Below, one piece after another: positions 16,410 to 24,588 of a DNA stretch of 57,716 nt. Position numbers and translations under genes: made by a program. The stretch comes from an uncultured Eubacterium sp. Lineage in GTDB: Bacteria > Bacillota > Clostridia > Oscillospirales > Acutalibacteraceae. Location: contig CAJTZJ010000014.1 in the NCBI GenBank assembly GCA_910583925.1, positions 1 through 57,716 on the forward strand, given 5' to 3'. Each line of letters begins with the position of its first letter. Position 1 is the stretch's first letter. The notes beneath the pieces are model-generated. The model saw nothing but the letters and a program-made list of their open reading frames with translations, was not told the DNA's origin and ran no database searches.

Positions 16410-17099
16410 ATGGAAACAATACTGGTTTGCGATGATGACAAGGCGATTCTTGATTCAATAGAAATTTATCTTAAGCTTGAGGGCTACAATGTTCTTAAAG
16501 CAGAGGACGGAATACAGGCACTTGAAATGATTGAAAAAAATGAAATTCATTGCCTTGTACTGGATATCATGATGCCGAGAATGGATGGTTTGCAGGCAAC
16601 ACTTAAAATCCGGGAAAAGTATAATTTTCCGATTATTATGCTTTCCGCTAAATCAGAGGATACGGATAAAATTGCCGGGCTTGGCTTTGGAGCGGATGAT
16701 TATGTTACAAAACCGTTTAATCCGCTTGAGCTTGTTGCAAGAGTTAAATCCCAGATAAGAAGGTATATTTCTTTTTCGGGATTTGTTAAAAAGGATACCC
16801 AGATTGTTACAGGCGGTTTGATTGTTGATACGGATGCGAAAACCGTTTCGGTTGACGGAGAAAACATCAAGCTTACTGCAACGGAGTATATGATTCTTGA
16901 ATATCTTTGCAAAAATCTCGGCAGAGTGCTTTCCTCGGGGCAGATTTATGAGGCTGTCTGGAATGAACCCTCCTTCCGTTCGGAAAAAACGGTTACGGTA
17001 CATATTAAAAACATAAGAGAAAAGATAGAGATTAATCCGAAAGACCCGAAATATATTAAGGTGGTGTATGGTCTTGGATACAAAGTGGAAAAAATTTAA
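16410..17099 (+). CDS. OmpR/PhoB-family response regulator
   Basis: About 229 residues. The receiver domain has the acidic pocket VCDDDK (D8-D9), phosphoacceptor D52 in VLDIMMPRMDG, and the conserved lysine in VTKPFNPLE. The C-terminal winged helix ends with VWNEPSFRSEKTVTVHIKNIREKIE and KVVYGLGYK. ATG at 16410 is chosen because AAGGGAG ends 8 bases upstream; GTG at 16401 overlaps that site. The gene overlaps the histidine kinase by 32 bases, implying translational coupling. Targets are unknown. Confidence 0.94.
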   Translation: METILVCDDDKAILDSIEIYLKLEGYNVLKAEDGIQALEMIEKNEIHCLVLDIMMPRMDGLQATLKIREKYNFPIIMLSAKSEDTDKIAGLGFGADDYVTKPFNPLELVARVKSQIRRYISFSGFVKKDTQIVTGGLIVDTDAKTVSVDGENIKLTATEYMILEYLCKNLGRVLSSGQIYEAVWNEPSFRSEKTVTVHIKNIREKIEINPKDPKYIKVVYGLGYKVEKI

Positions 17100-19497
17100 A
17101 TACAGCAACGGAAATAAGCTGCTGTGCGTTTTGCTTGCGCTTCTTATGGTGGCGTGCCTGATGAGCAATGTTGTTCAGCTTGCAAGTTGTCTTTCGTTTT
17201 ATGGGGAAAATGTTCTGAAGCAGAATATATCAGAATTCTATGATACGGCTTCGTTCAAAAGGATGCTTAGAGAAAATCTTGATTCCATTCAGTATGATTT
17301 AATCATCAATGAAAAAGAGCAGGAAAAACAGGCTTATATTGACAGCTTTTATAAAGCATACAAAAAGGCGGAAAATGAAAATCGTCTGAACAAAGATGAA
17401 GTTCGAAGAATTATCTATACAACGGAAGAATATGGAGACAATTCGGATAATTCTTATGCAATCGGCGAACTTGAGGACGGCAGAAAGGTGTATGAAGGCG
17501 ATGACGGATTTTATTATACACAATATATGCTTTATTCCAATCAGCGTCTTTATAATGCCAATCACAGTGATGACGGAATAAATTTCGGTCATGATGAAGA
17601 AACGGCCCGAAATATGATAAGACAATATTATGATAATTCTATTTCGGATTGGGGCGGACAAGAATATTACGGACTTAATTACATTTCTCTTAAAAATATT
17701 CAATATTACGCTGTTCATAATGACGGAACGGTTATTACCAATGTTGAAACAAATGCAAAGGCGTTTATTCAAAGCGTTAAAAACGGTGAAGGGGATACCA
17801 TTGTTTATGAGCCAAACGGAAAGGGCTTTTATGTAAGCGGCGGTTTAACCGGAATCGTTGATTCCGGTTATTTTTACAGTAACAATAATTATAATTTCTA
17901 TGTACGGGTAGATCCGCAATTTAAATTGGATGATAATTTAATGGCTGTTTATCAAAACTATCTGGATGCAAAAGACATAAACTTTAATCTGGTCTGTATC
18001 AACATTGTAGTTTCCTTTGTTTTGTTAATTCTGATTACGATTATTTCCTGCCGTCTTGCGGGGCATAAGGACGGCGAACTTTCAATGGCGAAGCTGGATA
18101 AAATGCCTGTTGATTTACATTTTGCTTTGATGGGTACGGCAGTCGGCTTTGCAGGATTTGGTGTCGGTGCTCTTATTTTCAGTTATGTCGTATACCTTGG
18201 AGGCGGATATTTACATAGCGATTTTGATATCTTATACAAATCCGGTTGGTTTGTATTTGTTGTCAGTGCGGTGTCCATGCTCATCTGGCTGATGATTTTA
18301 AGCTTTGCAACCTCGCTGTCAAGAACAGTTAAATGTGATTACCCCATTTTTTCAAAGCTTCTTGTTGTAAGAATCATTGTTTTGATTTTCAAGGTGTTAA
18401 AGTGGTTTGTTTTCGGACTTTTCAAAATTACAGAAAAATTCTTCAGGGGAATCGGCAGAGCGCTCGGAGGCTATGCCTTTAATCCGAAAAGGCTTCACAA
18501 AAGATCTATTCCGGCTGTTCTTCTTTATACATTATTTAATCTTGTTTCATTCGGTATTATCATTTTGCTGTTTTCTGCATATGAAGGCTTTTTGAATTTC
18601 TGCGGTTTCCTCGGAACGGTTGTTCTTCTCGGTGCAGACGGTTACCTTGTTTACAGGGCAGTTAAATATATGAAATCGCTTGATGATATTATTGCTGCAA
18701 GCGAAAAGGGAGCGCCTTTGCCTTATAATACGGAAAAGCTTCCTCAAAGCCTTAAGATTCTTGCGGACAGCTTGGAATCAACAAATGCGCAGCTTCAGCA
18801 GGCAGTTATAAAGGCGGTTAAGGATGAACGCACGAAAACAGAGCTGATTACAAATGTTTCTCACGATTTAAAAACACCTCTTACCTCAGTTATTAATTAT
18901 ATTGATTTGCTTCAGAAATGTGATATTGAGGATGAGGATGCAAAGAAATATATGGCTGTTATAGCGGAAAAATCAAATAAGCTTAAAAGGCTTATTGAGG
19001 ATTTGATTGAGGCATCAAAGGTTTCCTCGGGCAATGTTACAATTAACAGAACACTGATTAATCTGAATGAACTTGCCGCACAGGCGGTTGTTGAGGAAAC
19101 GGCTGATATTGAAAAGAATAATCTTCAGGTTATTTTTGAAGAGTCGGTTGATAAGCACATTGTTATGGCAGACGGAATGAAGATTTACCGTGTGTTTGAA
19201 AATCTGCTTTCAAATGCAAGAAAGTATTCGGCTCCCGGCTCCCGTATTTATGCAAGGGTTTATTCGGACTTGAATTACGGTTACTTTGAGATTAAAAATA
19301 TTTCAAAGGAACAGCTTAATATTACTGCAGAGGAATTAACCGAACGCTTTGTAAGGGGCGATAAATCTCGAAGCCAGGACGGAAACGGACTAGGGCTGTC
19401 CATTGCAAAAGAGCTTTGCAGACTGAATAATGGTGAGCTTATGATTACCATAGATGGCGATTTGTTTAAGGCTACTGTTAAGCTGCCGAAGAAATAA
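17068..19497 (+). CDS. Membrane sensor histidine kinase
   Basis: An 809-residue protein. An N-terminal membrane segment (about 20-42) is followed by a large extracytoplasmic region (about 43-305) rich in Tyr, Asp and Asn. About six further membrane segments span about 310-525. Next come a HisKA domain with H599 in NVSHDLKTPL and a HATPase with the N box ENLLSNARKY and the G box GNGLGLSIAKEL. It should phosphorylate the overlapping response regulator. The sensed ligand cannot be read from sequence, but the large external loop suggests an extracellular or wall signal. AAGGTGG precedes its ATG inside the regulator gene. Confidence 0.94.
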   Translation: MVLDTKWKKFKYSNGNKLLCVLLALLMVACLMSNVVQLASCLSFYGENVLKQNISEFYDTASFKRMLRENLDSIQYDLIINEKEQEKQAYIDSFYKAYKKAENENRLNKDEVRRIIYTTEEYGDNSDNSYAIGELEDGRKVYEGDDGFYYTQYMLYSNQRLYNANHSDDGINFGHDEETARNMIRQYYDNSISDWGGQEYYGLNYISLKNIQYYAVHNDGTVITNVETNAKAFIQSVKNGEGDTIVYEPNGKGFYVSGGLTGIVDSGYFYSNNNYNFYVRVDPQFKLDDNLMAVYQNYLDAKDINFNLVCINIVVSFVLLILITIISCRLAGHKDGELSMAKLDKMPVDLHFALMGTAVGFAGFGVGALIFSYVVYLGGGYLHSDFDILYKSGWFVFVVSAVSMLIWLMILSFATSLSRTVKCDYPIFSKLLVVRIIVLIFKVLKWFVFGLFKITEKFFRGIGRALGGYAFNPKRLHKRSIPAVLLYTLFNLVSFGIIILLFSAYEGFLNFCGFLGTVVLLGADGYLVYRAVKYMKSLDDIIAASEKGAPLPYNTEKLPQSLKILADSLESTNAQLQQAVIKAVKDERTKTELITNVSHDLKTPLTSVINYIDLLQKCDIEDEDAKKYMAVIAEKSNKLKRLIEDLIEASKVSSGNVTINRTLINLNELAAQAVVEETADIEKNNLQVIFEESVDKHIVMADGMKIYRVFENLLSNARKYSAPGSRIYARVYSDLNYGYFEIKNISKEQLNITAEELTERFVRGDKSRSQDGNGLGLSIAKELCRLNNGELMITIDGDLFKATVKLPKK

Positions 19498-19501
19498 AAA
19501 T

Positions 19502-19530
19502 AAGCACTGCCCGATAATAGGGCAGTGCTT
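19502..19530 (+). terminator. Terminator after the two-component system
   Basis: An 11-bp perfect stem, AAGCACTGCCC (19502-19512) with GGGCAGTGCTT (19520-19530), and a 7-base loop. The following T tract is weak. Confidence 0.7.
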
Positions 19531-19583
19531 TACATATGAGCAAATATGTTGTTACAATAAAAAGTTGTTTGTAAAATTTTTTG

Positions 19584-19628
19584 TTGACAAATAATGCTTT
19601 CCCCCTCATAATAAACTATAAGGGGGAA
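19584..19628 (+). promoter_or_regulatory. MFS gene promoter with inverted repeat over -10 and ribosome site
   Basis: TTGACA (19584-19589) and CATAAT (19607-19612) are 17 bases apart. TTCCCCCT (19599-19606) is perfectly inverted as AGGGGGAA (19621-19628). The right arm is the ribosome-binding site. The repeat could be an operator or an mRNA hairpin hiding the ribosome site. Confidence 0.55.
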
Positions 19629-19634
19629 TTATTT

Positions 19635-21005
19635 ATGGACAATAATAAAACGAAGCTTGGCGGAAGAATCTGGCTGAACATAATTCTTTTTGGCTTGATG
19701 GGGCAGATTGCATGGGCTGTTGAAAATATGTTTTTCAACACCTTTCTTTACAATTCAATTTATAACGGTGCTACGCAGGAGGCGGTAAACGGCTCAATTG
19801 ATGTTATGAGCGCTATCAGCATAATGGTTGCAGCAAGTGCTTCTTTTACTGTTGTGGCAACCTTTTTAATGGGTACTTTGAGTGATAAAATCGGAAAGCG
19901 CAAGCCGTTTATTTCAATCGGCTATATCCTTTGGGGTATCGTAACAGCAAGCTTCGGCGTTATTTCAAGAGATCATACTGCCGAACTTTTCCATCTTCAT
20001 GATGAAATTAAGATTTTAACTGTAACCGTTGCTATGGTTATTGTTATGGACTGTATAATGTCTTTTATCGGCTCAACAGGCAATGATGCGGCATTCAATG
20101 CTTGGGTAACGGATGTTACAAACACCCGCAACCGTGCAACAGTTGAAAGCGTTTTAACGATTCTGCCGCTTGTGGCAACAGCGGGTGTTATGGGTCTTGC
20201 AGGTGCAGTTGAAAGTATCGGCTATGATGTTATATTTATCGGACTTGGCGCTATTGTAACACTTTGCGGTATAATCGGATTGTTTTCGATTAAAGACAGT
20301 AAGGTTAAAACGGTGCAGAGCGGTTCCTTCTGGAAGGATTTACTTTATGGATTCCGTCTGTCTGTTGTTAAGGAAAACAAAAAGCTGTATCTTGCTCTTT
20401 CTGCAAACTGCTTTACCTCAACAGCTTTTCAGGTGTTTTTCCCGTACATATTTATTTATCTCGGTAAGGTAATGAATTTCAGTTTGGATAATGTTCTTGC
20501 TTCCTTAACGCCTGCAATTATGGCTGTTGCCGCTGTTGTTGTTCTTATTGCAGTTGCTCTTGTTATATCGGCAGGTAAATTAATGGATAAGCTTGGCAAG
20601 GATAAATTTATGGTGTTCTCTGTTGTTCTGTATTTCGCAGGGCTTTTTGCAGCCGGCTTTGCAAAGAATATTGTTGTTTTCTTTATCTGTGCTGTTCCTG
20701 CGCTTCTCGGTTGGGCATTGTTCGGAATTGCTATGAATGCTTCCGTTCGTGATTATATGCCGGAGGGCAAGGTTGGCTCCTTCCAGGGCATCAGAATTAT
20801 TTTCTATGTTCTTATTCCTATGATTATCGGTCCGTTTGTAGGTAATATTGTTTGCCGTTTCTCAAAGATTACATATACAAATGAATATAATGTTGTAACC
20901 TCGGCACCCGGCAATGTTATGTTCTGGGCAGCGGCTGCTGTTGCCGTATTAACACTGATTCCTGTAATTATCCTTAGAAAGAATAATAAAAAGACAACAG
21001 AATAA
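19635..21005 (+). CDS. MFS transporter, sugar-carrier type
   Basis: 456 residues with about 12 hydrophobic segments. The loop MGTLSDKIGKRKPF after the second or third membrane span is the MFS signature G-x3-D-x2-G-[KR]-[KR]. The architecture resembles GPH/SLC45-like sugar-cation symporters (WAVENMFFNTFLYN near the N-terminus), but no substrate can be named. Translation is placed at ATG 19635, behind AGGGGG; a longer upstream frame through the promoter is rejected. It has no enzyme gene partner, so it is likely monocistronic. Confidence 0.88.
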   Translation: MDNNKTKLGGRIWLNIILFGLMGQIAWAVENMFFNTFLYNSIYNGATQEAVNGSIDVMSAISIMVAASASFTVVATFLMGTLSDKIGKRKPFISIGYILWGIVTASFGVISRDHTAELFHLHDEIKILTVTVAMVIVMDCIMSFIGSTGNDAAFNAWVTDVTNTRNRATVESVLTILPLVATAGVMGLAGAVESIGYDVIFIGLGAIVTLCGIIGLFSIKDSKVKTVQSGSFWKDLLYGFRLSVVKENKKLYLALSANCFTSTAFQVFFPYIFIYLGKVMNFSLDNVLASLTPAIMAVAAVVVLIAVALVISAGKLMDKLGKDKFMVFSVVLYFAGLFAAGFAKNIVVFFICAVPALLGWALFGIAMNASVRDYMPEGKVGSFQGIRIIFYVLIPMIIGPFVGNIVCRFSKITYTNEYNVVTSAPGNVMFWAAAAVAVLTLIPVIILRKNNKKTTE

Positions 21006-21066
21006 ATAAATTTTGTTAAATTTTTAGCAATTTATTATAAAATGTATAACAAATGGGAAAAAATGC

Positions 21067-21095
21067 TTGATATTCGGGGACAAACAGTATAAAAT
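21067..21095 (+). promoter_or_regulatory. Promoter of gap
   Basis: TTGATA (21067-21072) and TAAAAT (21090-21095) are separated by 17 bases. An alternative -10, TATAAA, starts at 21088. Confidence 0.55.
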
Positions 21096-21160
21096 ATAAG
21101 CAATAAAATATCGGAAGTGCGATATTTTAAATAATCATTATTTTTCGGAGGTAATTCCAA

Positions 21161-22174
21161 ATGGTAAAGGTTGCTATTAATGGTTTTGGCCGTATCGGTC
21201 GTCTTGCTTTCCGCCAGATGTTTGGTGCTGAAGGCTATGAGGTTGTTGCTATCAACGATCTTACAAGCCCAAAGATGCTTGCTCATCTTCTTAAGTATGA
21301 TTCATCACAGGGTAAGTATGCTCTTGCTGATACAGTTGAAGCAACTGATGATTCTATCATCGTAGATGGCAAAGAAATTAAAATTTATGCAAAGGCTAAC
21401 GCTGAAGAGCTTCCTTGGGGCGAGCTTGGTGTAGATGTTGTTCTTGAATGCACAGGCTTCTACTGCTCAAAGGATAAGGCATCTGCTCATGTTAAGGCCG
21501 GTGCTCGTAAGGTTGTTATTTCTGCTCCTGCAGGAAATGATCTTCCAACAATCGTTTACAATGTAAACCATGATAAGCTTACAGCTGAAGATACAGTTAT
21601 TTCTGCTGCTTCCTGCACAACAAACTGCCTTGCTCCTATGGCTAAGGCTCTTAACGATTATGCAGAGGTTCAGAGCGGTATCATGTGCACAATCCACGCT
21701 TACACAGGTGACCAGATGACACTTGACGGCCCTCAGAGAAAAGGCGATCTTCGTCGTTCTCGTGCTGCTGCTGTTAATATCGTTCCAAATTCAACAGGTG
21801 CTGCAAAGGCTATCGGTCTTGTAATTCCTGAGCTTAACGGCAAGCTTATCGGCTCTGCTCAGCGTGTTCCTACTCCAACAGGTTCAACAACAATTCTTAC
21901 AGCTGTTGTTAAGGGCAGCGATGTAACTGTTGATGGTATCAATGCTGCTATGAAGGCTGCTGCAAATGAGAGCTTCGGCTACAACACTGATGAAATCGTT
22001 TCTTCAGATATCGTTGGTATGCGTTACGGTTCACTCTTTGATGCTACTCAGACAATGGTTCTTCCTCTTGGAAATGACCTTTATGAGGTACAGGTTGTTT
22101 CTTGGTATGATAACGAGAACAGCTACACATCACAGATGGTTCGCACAATCAAGTACTTCTCAGAACTTGGTTAA
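21161..22174 (+). CDS. gap: Glyceraldehyde-3-phosphate dehydrogenase
   Basis: 337 residues. The N-terminal INGFGRIGRLAFR binds NAD and the active-site motif SAASCTTNC carries C152. It oxidises glyceraldehyde-3-phosphate to 1,3-bisphosphoglycerate in glycolysis. The reading frame uses preferred codons more strictly than its neighbours (many GCT, GTT, CTT and AAG), as expected for one of the most expressed proteins. TCGGAGG precedes the start. Promoter and strong terminator indicate a single-gene unit; pgk and tpi are not adjacent. Confidence 0.98.
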   Translation: MVKVAINGFGRIGRLAFRQMFGAEGYEVVAINDLTSPKMLAHLLKYDSSQGKYALADTVEATDDSIIVDGKEIKIYAKANAEELPWGELGVDVVLECTGFYCSKDKASAHVKAGARKVVISAPAGNDLPTIVYNVNHDKLTAEDTVISAASCTTNCLAPMAKALNDYAEVQSGIMCTIHAYTGDQMTLDGPQRKGDLRRSRAAAVNIVPNSTGAAKAIGLVIPELNGKLIGSAQRVPTPTGSTTILTAVVKGSDVTVDGINAAMKAAANESFGYNTDEIVSSDIVGMRYGSLFDATQTMVLPLGNDLYEVQVVSWYDNENSYTSQMVRTIKYFSELG

Positions 22175-22204
22175 GCCGAACGCTGACAAAGCAATAAAAA
22201 ATGA

Positions 22205-22229
22205 AGCAGGGTGTATACCCTGCTTTTTT
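22205..22229 (+). terminator. Terminator of gap
   Basis: AGCAGGGT (22205-22212), loop GTAT, ACCCTGCT (22217-22224), then T6. Confidence 0.9.
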
Positions 22230-22260
22230 ATATACAGTTTAAACTTTGGCGGGATTTCAG

Positions 22261-22310
22261 AATAGAGGTGTCTGCATCTTGTGCAGACGGAGGGATTTTT
22301 GTTTTTTCAT
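22261..22310. repeat. Dispersed intergenic repeat (copy 2)
   Basis: GAGGTGTCTGCA, loop, TGCAGACGGAGGGATT. GTCTGCA (22270-22276) pairs with TGCAGAC (22282-22288). The segment GTGCAGACGGA is shared with the copy at 13654-13664. The remaining bases to 22396 hold no gene I can support. Confidence 0.6.
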
Positions 22311-22396
22311 AAAAAACGGACGAGCAGTGCTATCCCCTATGGTTGTTTATTTCAACAGAATTTGTAGGTGACGGGTTTTCCACCCCTAAATCTATT

Positions 22397-23383
22397 TTAC
22401 AGCAAATCCCCGCCAAGGGAATTATTGAATATTTTATTGAAATCAATGTTGTTTTCCGTTGAAATCCAAAGCTTGATATATTGTGATATAAATGCGGCCG
22501 GCGGAAGAACAGTTATTCCGTAATCTGCAAAACCCTTTGCGCTTTCATATATTTCTCTGTTATCTGCACCGCAGATATAGCAGGGGATTTTATTGTTTTT
22601 TATCGATTCTGCAAATTTTTTAAAACTGTCGTTATCTGTACAAATTGTGCCGGAATGGTATGTTTTTACCAAAACAGCTTTCGTGTTATCATCAATTTGA
22701 GGATATCCGTTGCCTACATATGCGTTGAAAATTTTAATGTCTTCGCTGAATTCGGAAAGTGTAATTTTACCAAAAGGCTTTATTTCATCTTCTTTTTCGT
22801 CAAAATCCGGATTTTTAATGAAGGTATCGCCGTTATAGCTTCCGTAATATTTATTTTTAATGCTGAAAATATCGTCTGCAAGCTCGCTGTGCTGCAAAAG
22901 CCTGGATGCTCGATGAATATAAAGTTTTCCGTCGCTGTTTTTGTATGGCACAAAAACGCCGTTTCCATATTTGTTTTCAATGAAATCAACGGCTGCTGCA
23001 AAGTTCGGAAGTCCGTTTGCACTTTCGTCTGTCAATACAAAGTTGCTGGAAACAAGCATAACGGGCTTGCAGGAATTCCCAAGTGCATATGAAAGTGCAG
23101 CGGCGGAATATTGCAATGAATCTGTTCCGTGAGTAACGATAATTCCGTTGTAATTCTCTTTTTTTGCATCGTAAACGGCTGCAATAAGATGTTCGATTGT
23201 TTTTCCTGTATTATTTTCACTCAAGGCATAATATGGCTCTGAAATTTCAAATTCAATATTGTTTCCGTATTCTTTTTTAAACATTTCAAGAAGAAGCCTT
23301 TTGTTTTTGCCGTTTGGAGAAATGAATTCCCCATTTGACGAAGAACCAATTGTTCCGCCTGTAAATATAACGAATATTTTCAT
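22397..23383 (-). CDS. L-asparaginase (type I, cytoplasmic)
   Basis: 328 residues. The N-terminal FTGGTIGS carries the nucleophilic threonine and VTHGTDSLQYSA supplies the second catalytic Thr-Asp. No signal peptide is present, so a cytoplasmic, type I-like enzyme is expected that hydrolyses asparagine to aspartate and ammonia. GGTGA lies before the ATG. The promoter reads divergently to ylmH in a shared 70-base region: minus-strand TATAAT at 23401-23406 and TTGTTT at 23424-23429, 17 bases apart. Confidence 0.93.
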   Translation of the reverse strand: MKIFVIFTGGTIGSSSNGEFISPNGKNKRLLLEMFKKEYGNNIEFEISEPYYALSENNTGKTIEHLIAAVYDAKKENYNGIIVTHGTDSLQYSAAALSYALGNSCKPVMLVSSNFVLTDESANGLPNFAAAVDFIENKYGNGVFVPYKNSDGKLYIHRASRLLQHSELADDIFSIKNKYYGSYNGDTFIKNPDFDEKEDEIKPFGKITLSEFSEDIKIFNAYVGNGYPQIDDNTKAVLVKTYHSGTICTDNDSFKKFAESIKNNKIPCYICGADNREIYESAKGFADYGITVLPPAAFISQYIKLWISTENNIDFNKIFNNSLGGDLL

Positions 23384-23400
23384 TTTGTATCACCAAATAA

Positions 23401-23446
23401 ATTATAACCTGTTATTATTGAAAAAACAATGAGAATATAATAAAAT
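23401..23446. promoter_or_regulatory. Overlapping divergent promoters of asparaginase and ylmH
   Basis: Minus strand: TTGTTT (23424-23429), 17 bases, TATAAT (23401-23406). Plus strand: TTGAAA (23418-23423), 17 bases, TAAAAT (23441-23446). The two polymerase footprints overlap, so the promoters should compete. The ylmH -10 box ends 6 bases before its ATG. Confidence 0.6.
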
Positions 23447-23452
23447 AAGACT

Positions 23453-24181
23453 ATGGAAAATTCAGAAAAAAGATTTTTAGAGCTGGCAGACAGAGCGGAA
23501 CAACGCTGCTATACCACCTTTTCCGATTTTTTAAATATGGAGGAGGAAAGCGTTTTAAGCGCATTACATTTTAATATTTCTTATCGACTTTACGGGGGCT
23601 ATGACGGAGCGGAACGCTGCATTTCTGCATTTGGATATGATTTGGAAGACGCGGAATTTCCGATAAGCATCATTCAAGCGGAGCCTGCCTCTCCGAAATT
23701 TGCGGATAAGCTTTCGCACAGGGATTTCCTGGGCTCTCTTATGGGGCTTGGTATAAAAAGAGAGGTGCTCGGCGATATTGTTATTGCTGATAATATCGGC
23801 TATATTTTCTGTCTGAGTACGATTGCGGAATATATTGTTCGGGAACTTTCCAAGGTTTGCCATACGATTGTAAGATGCAGTATTGTTTATAAACTTCCGG
23901 ATTCGGCTGTCAAAAAGCCCGAAACAGAGCAGTTGGTTACTGCTTCCGAACGGCTGGATGTTATCACTTCTGCCGTTTATAATTTATCTCGCAGTGCGGT
24001 AAAAGAGCTGTTTGTTGCTCGGAAAATTTATGTTAACAGCCGACTTTGCGAAAATTTTTCATATATACCAAAGACAAATGATATCGTTTCCGTTCGCGGC
24101 AAGGGCAGATTTGTTTATAACGGTGTGCTTGGTAAGACAAAGAAAAGCAGAAATATTATCTCTGTTGGTGTTTATAGATAA
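23453..24181 (+). CDS. ylmH: YlmH, S4-domain RNA-binding protein (ribosome-associated quality control)
   Basis: 242 residues. The N-terminal portion (about 1-160) matches the YlmH fold, with FSDFLN and SHRDFLGSLMGLGIKREVLGDI. The C-terminal S4 domain is about 170-240 (RLDVITSAVYNLSRSAVKELFVARKIYVNS). YlmH homologues bind ribosomes or 50S-peptidyl-tRNA complexes and are linked to rescue and to cell-division gene clusters. Here it is alone, not beside ftsZ, sepF or divIVA. No Shine-Dalgarno precedes the ATG and the promoter would start transcription at the ATG itself, so a leaderless mRNA is likely. Confidence 0.9.
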   Translation: MENSEKRFLELADRAEQRCYTTFSDFLNMEEESVLSALHFNISYRLYGGYDGAERCISAFGYDLEDAEFPISIIQAEPASPKFADKLSHRDFLGSLMGLGIKREVLGDIVIADNIGYIFCLSTIAEYIVRELSKVCHTIVRCSIVYKLPDSAVKKPETEQLVTASERLDVITSAVYNLSRSAVKELFVARKIYVNSRLCENFSYIPKTNDIVSVRGKGRFVYNGVLGKTKKSRNIISVGVYR

Positions 24182-24185
24182 TAAA

Positions 24186-24211
24186 AAGCAGTTGATTCTA
24201 ATCAACTGCTT
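24186..24211 (+). terminator. Terminator of ylmH
   Basis: AAGCAGTTGAT (24186-24196) pairs with ATCAACTGCTT (24201-24211), loop TCTA. Confidence 0.8.
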
Positions 24212-24223
24212 TCCGCTTTTATC

Positions 24224-24250
24224 AGCCTTCCCCTTTCAAAAGGGGAGGCT
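24224..24250. terminator. Bidirectional hairpin between ylmH and ybjQ-like gene
   Basis: AGCCT and CCCCTTT (24224-24236, one bulged T) pair with AAAGGGG and AGGCT (24239-24250). It resembles the CTCCC/GGGAG arms of the dispersed intergenic repeats and probably terminates the minus-strand operon. Confidence 0.6.
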
Positions 24251-24264
24251 TTAATCATATGGCT

Positions 24265-24588
24265 TTATTTATTCTGGACAACAACAGCCGTTCCTGTTGC
24301 GATAACCATAATCATTCCCGCATTGCCGAATGATTCATAGTCAATTTTAACGCCGACAACTGCATTTGCACCGATTTGTGCAGCCTTTGCTTCCATCTCT
24401 CTTAACGCATTATTTCTTGCTTCAATAAGTTCTTCTTCGTATCCTGCGGATCTTCCGCCGACGATATTTCTTATGGATGCTCCGAAATCCTTAATGAAAT
24501 TAATACCTGCAACAATTTCGCCTGTTACAATTCCTTTGTATTCAACAATTACTCCGTTTTCAAGAGTTGGGGTTGTTACACTGATCAT
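24265..24588 (-). CDS. YbjQ/UPF0145 family protein
   Basis: 107 residues with the family hallmarks: GVIVEYKGIVTGEIVAG near the N-terminus, DFGASIRNIVGGRSAGYEEEL, REMEAKAAQIGANAVVGV, then a hydrophobic last strand. The family (Pfam heavy-metal-binding domain YbjQ) forms beta-rich oligomers; its biochemical role is unsettled. Its ATG overlaps the stop of the upstream membrane-protein gene (ATGA), with GGAG inside that gene, indicating translational coupling. It is last in the nfeD-SPFH-membrane-ybjQ operon. Confidence 0.9.
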   Translation of the reverse strand: MISVTTPTLENGVIVEYKGIVTGEIVAGINFIKDFGASIRNIVGGRSAGYEEELIEARNNALREMEAKAAQIGANAVVGVKIDYESFGNAGMIMVIATGTAVVVQNK

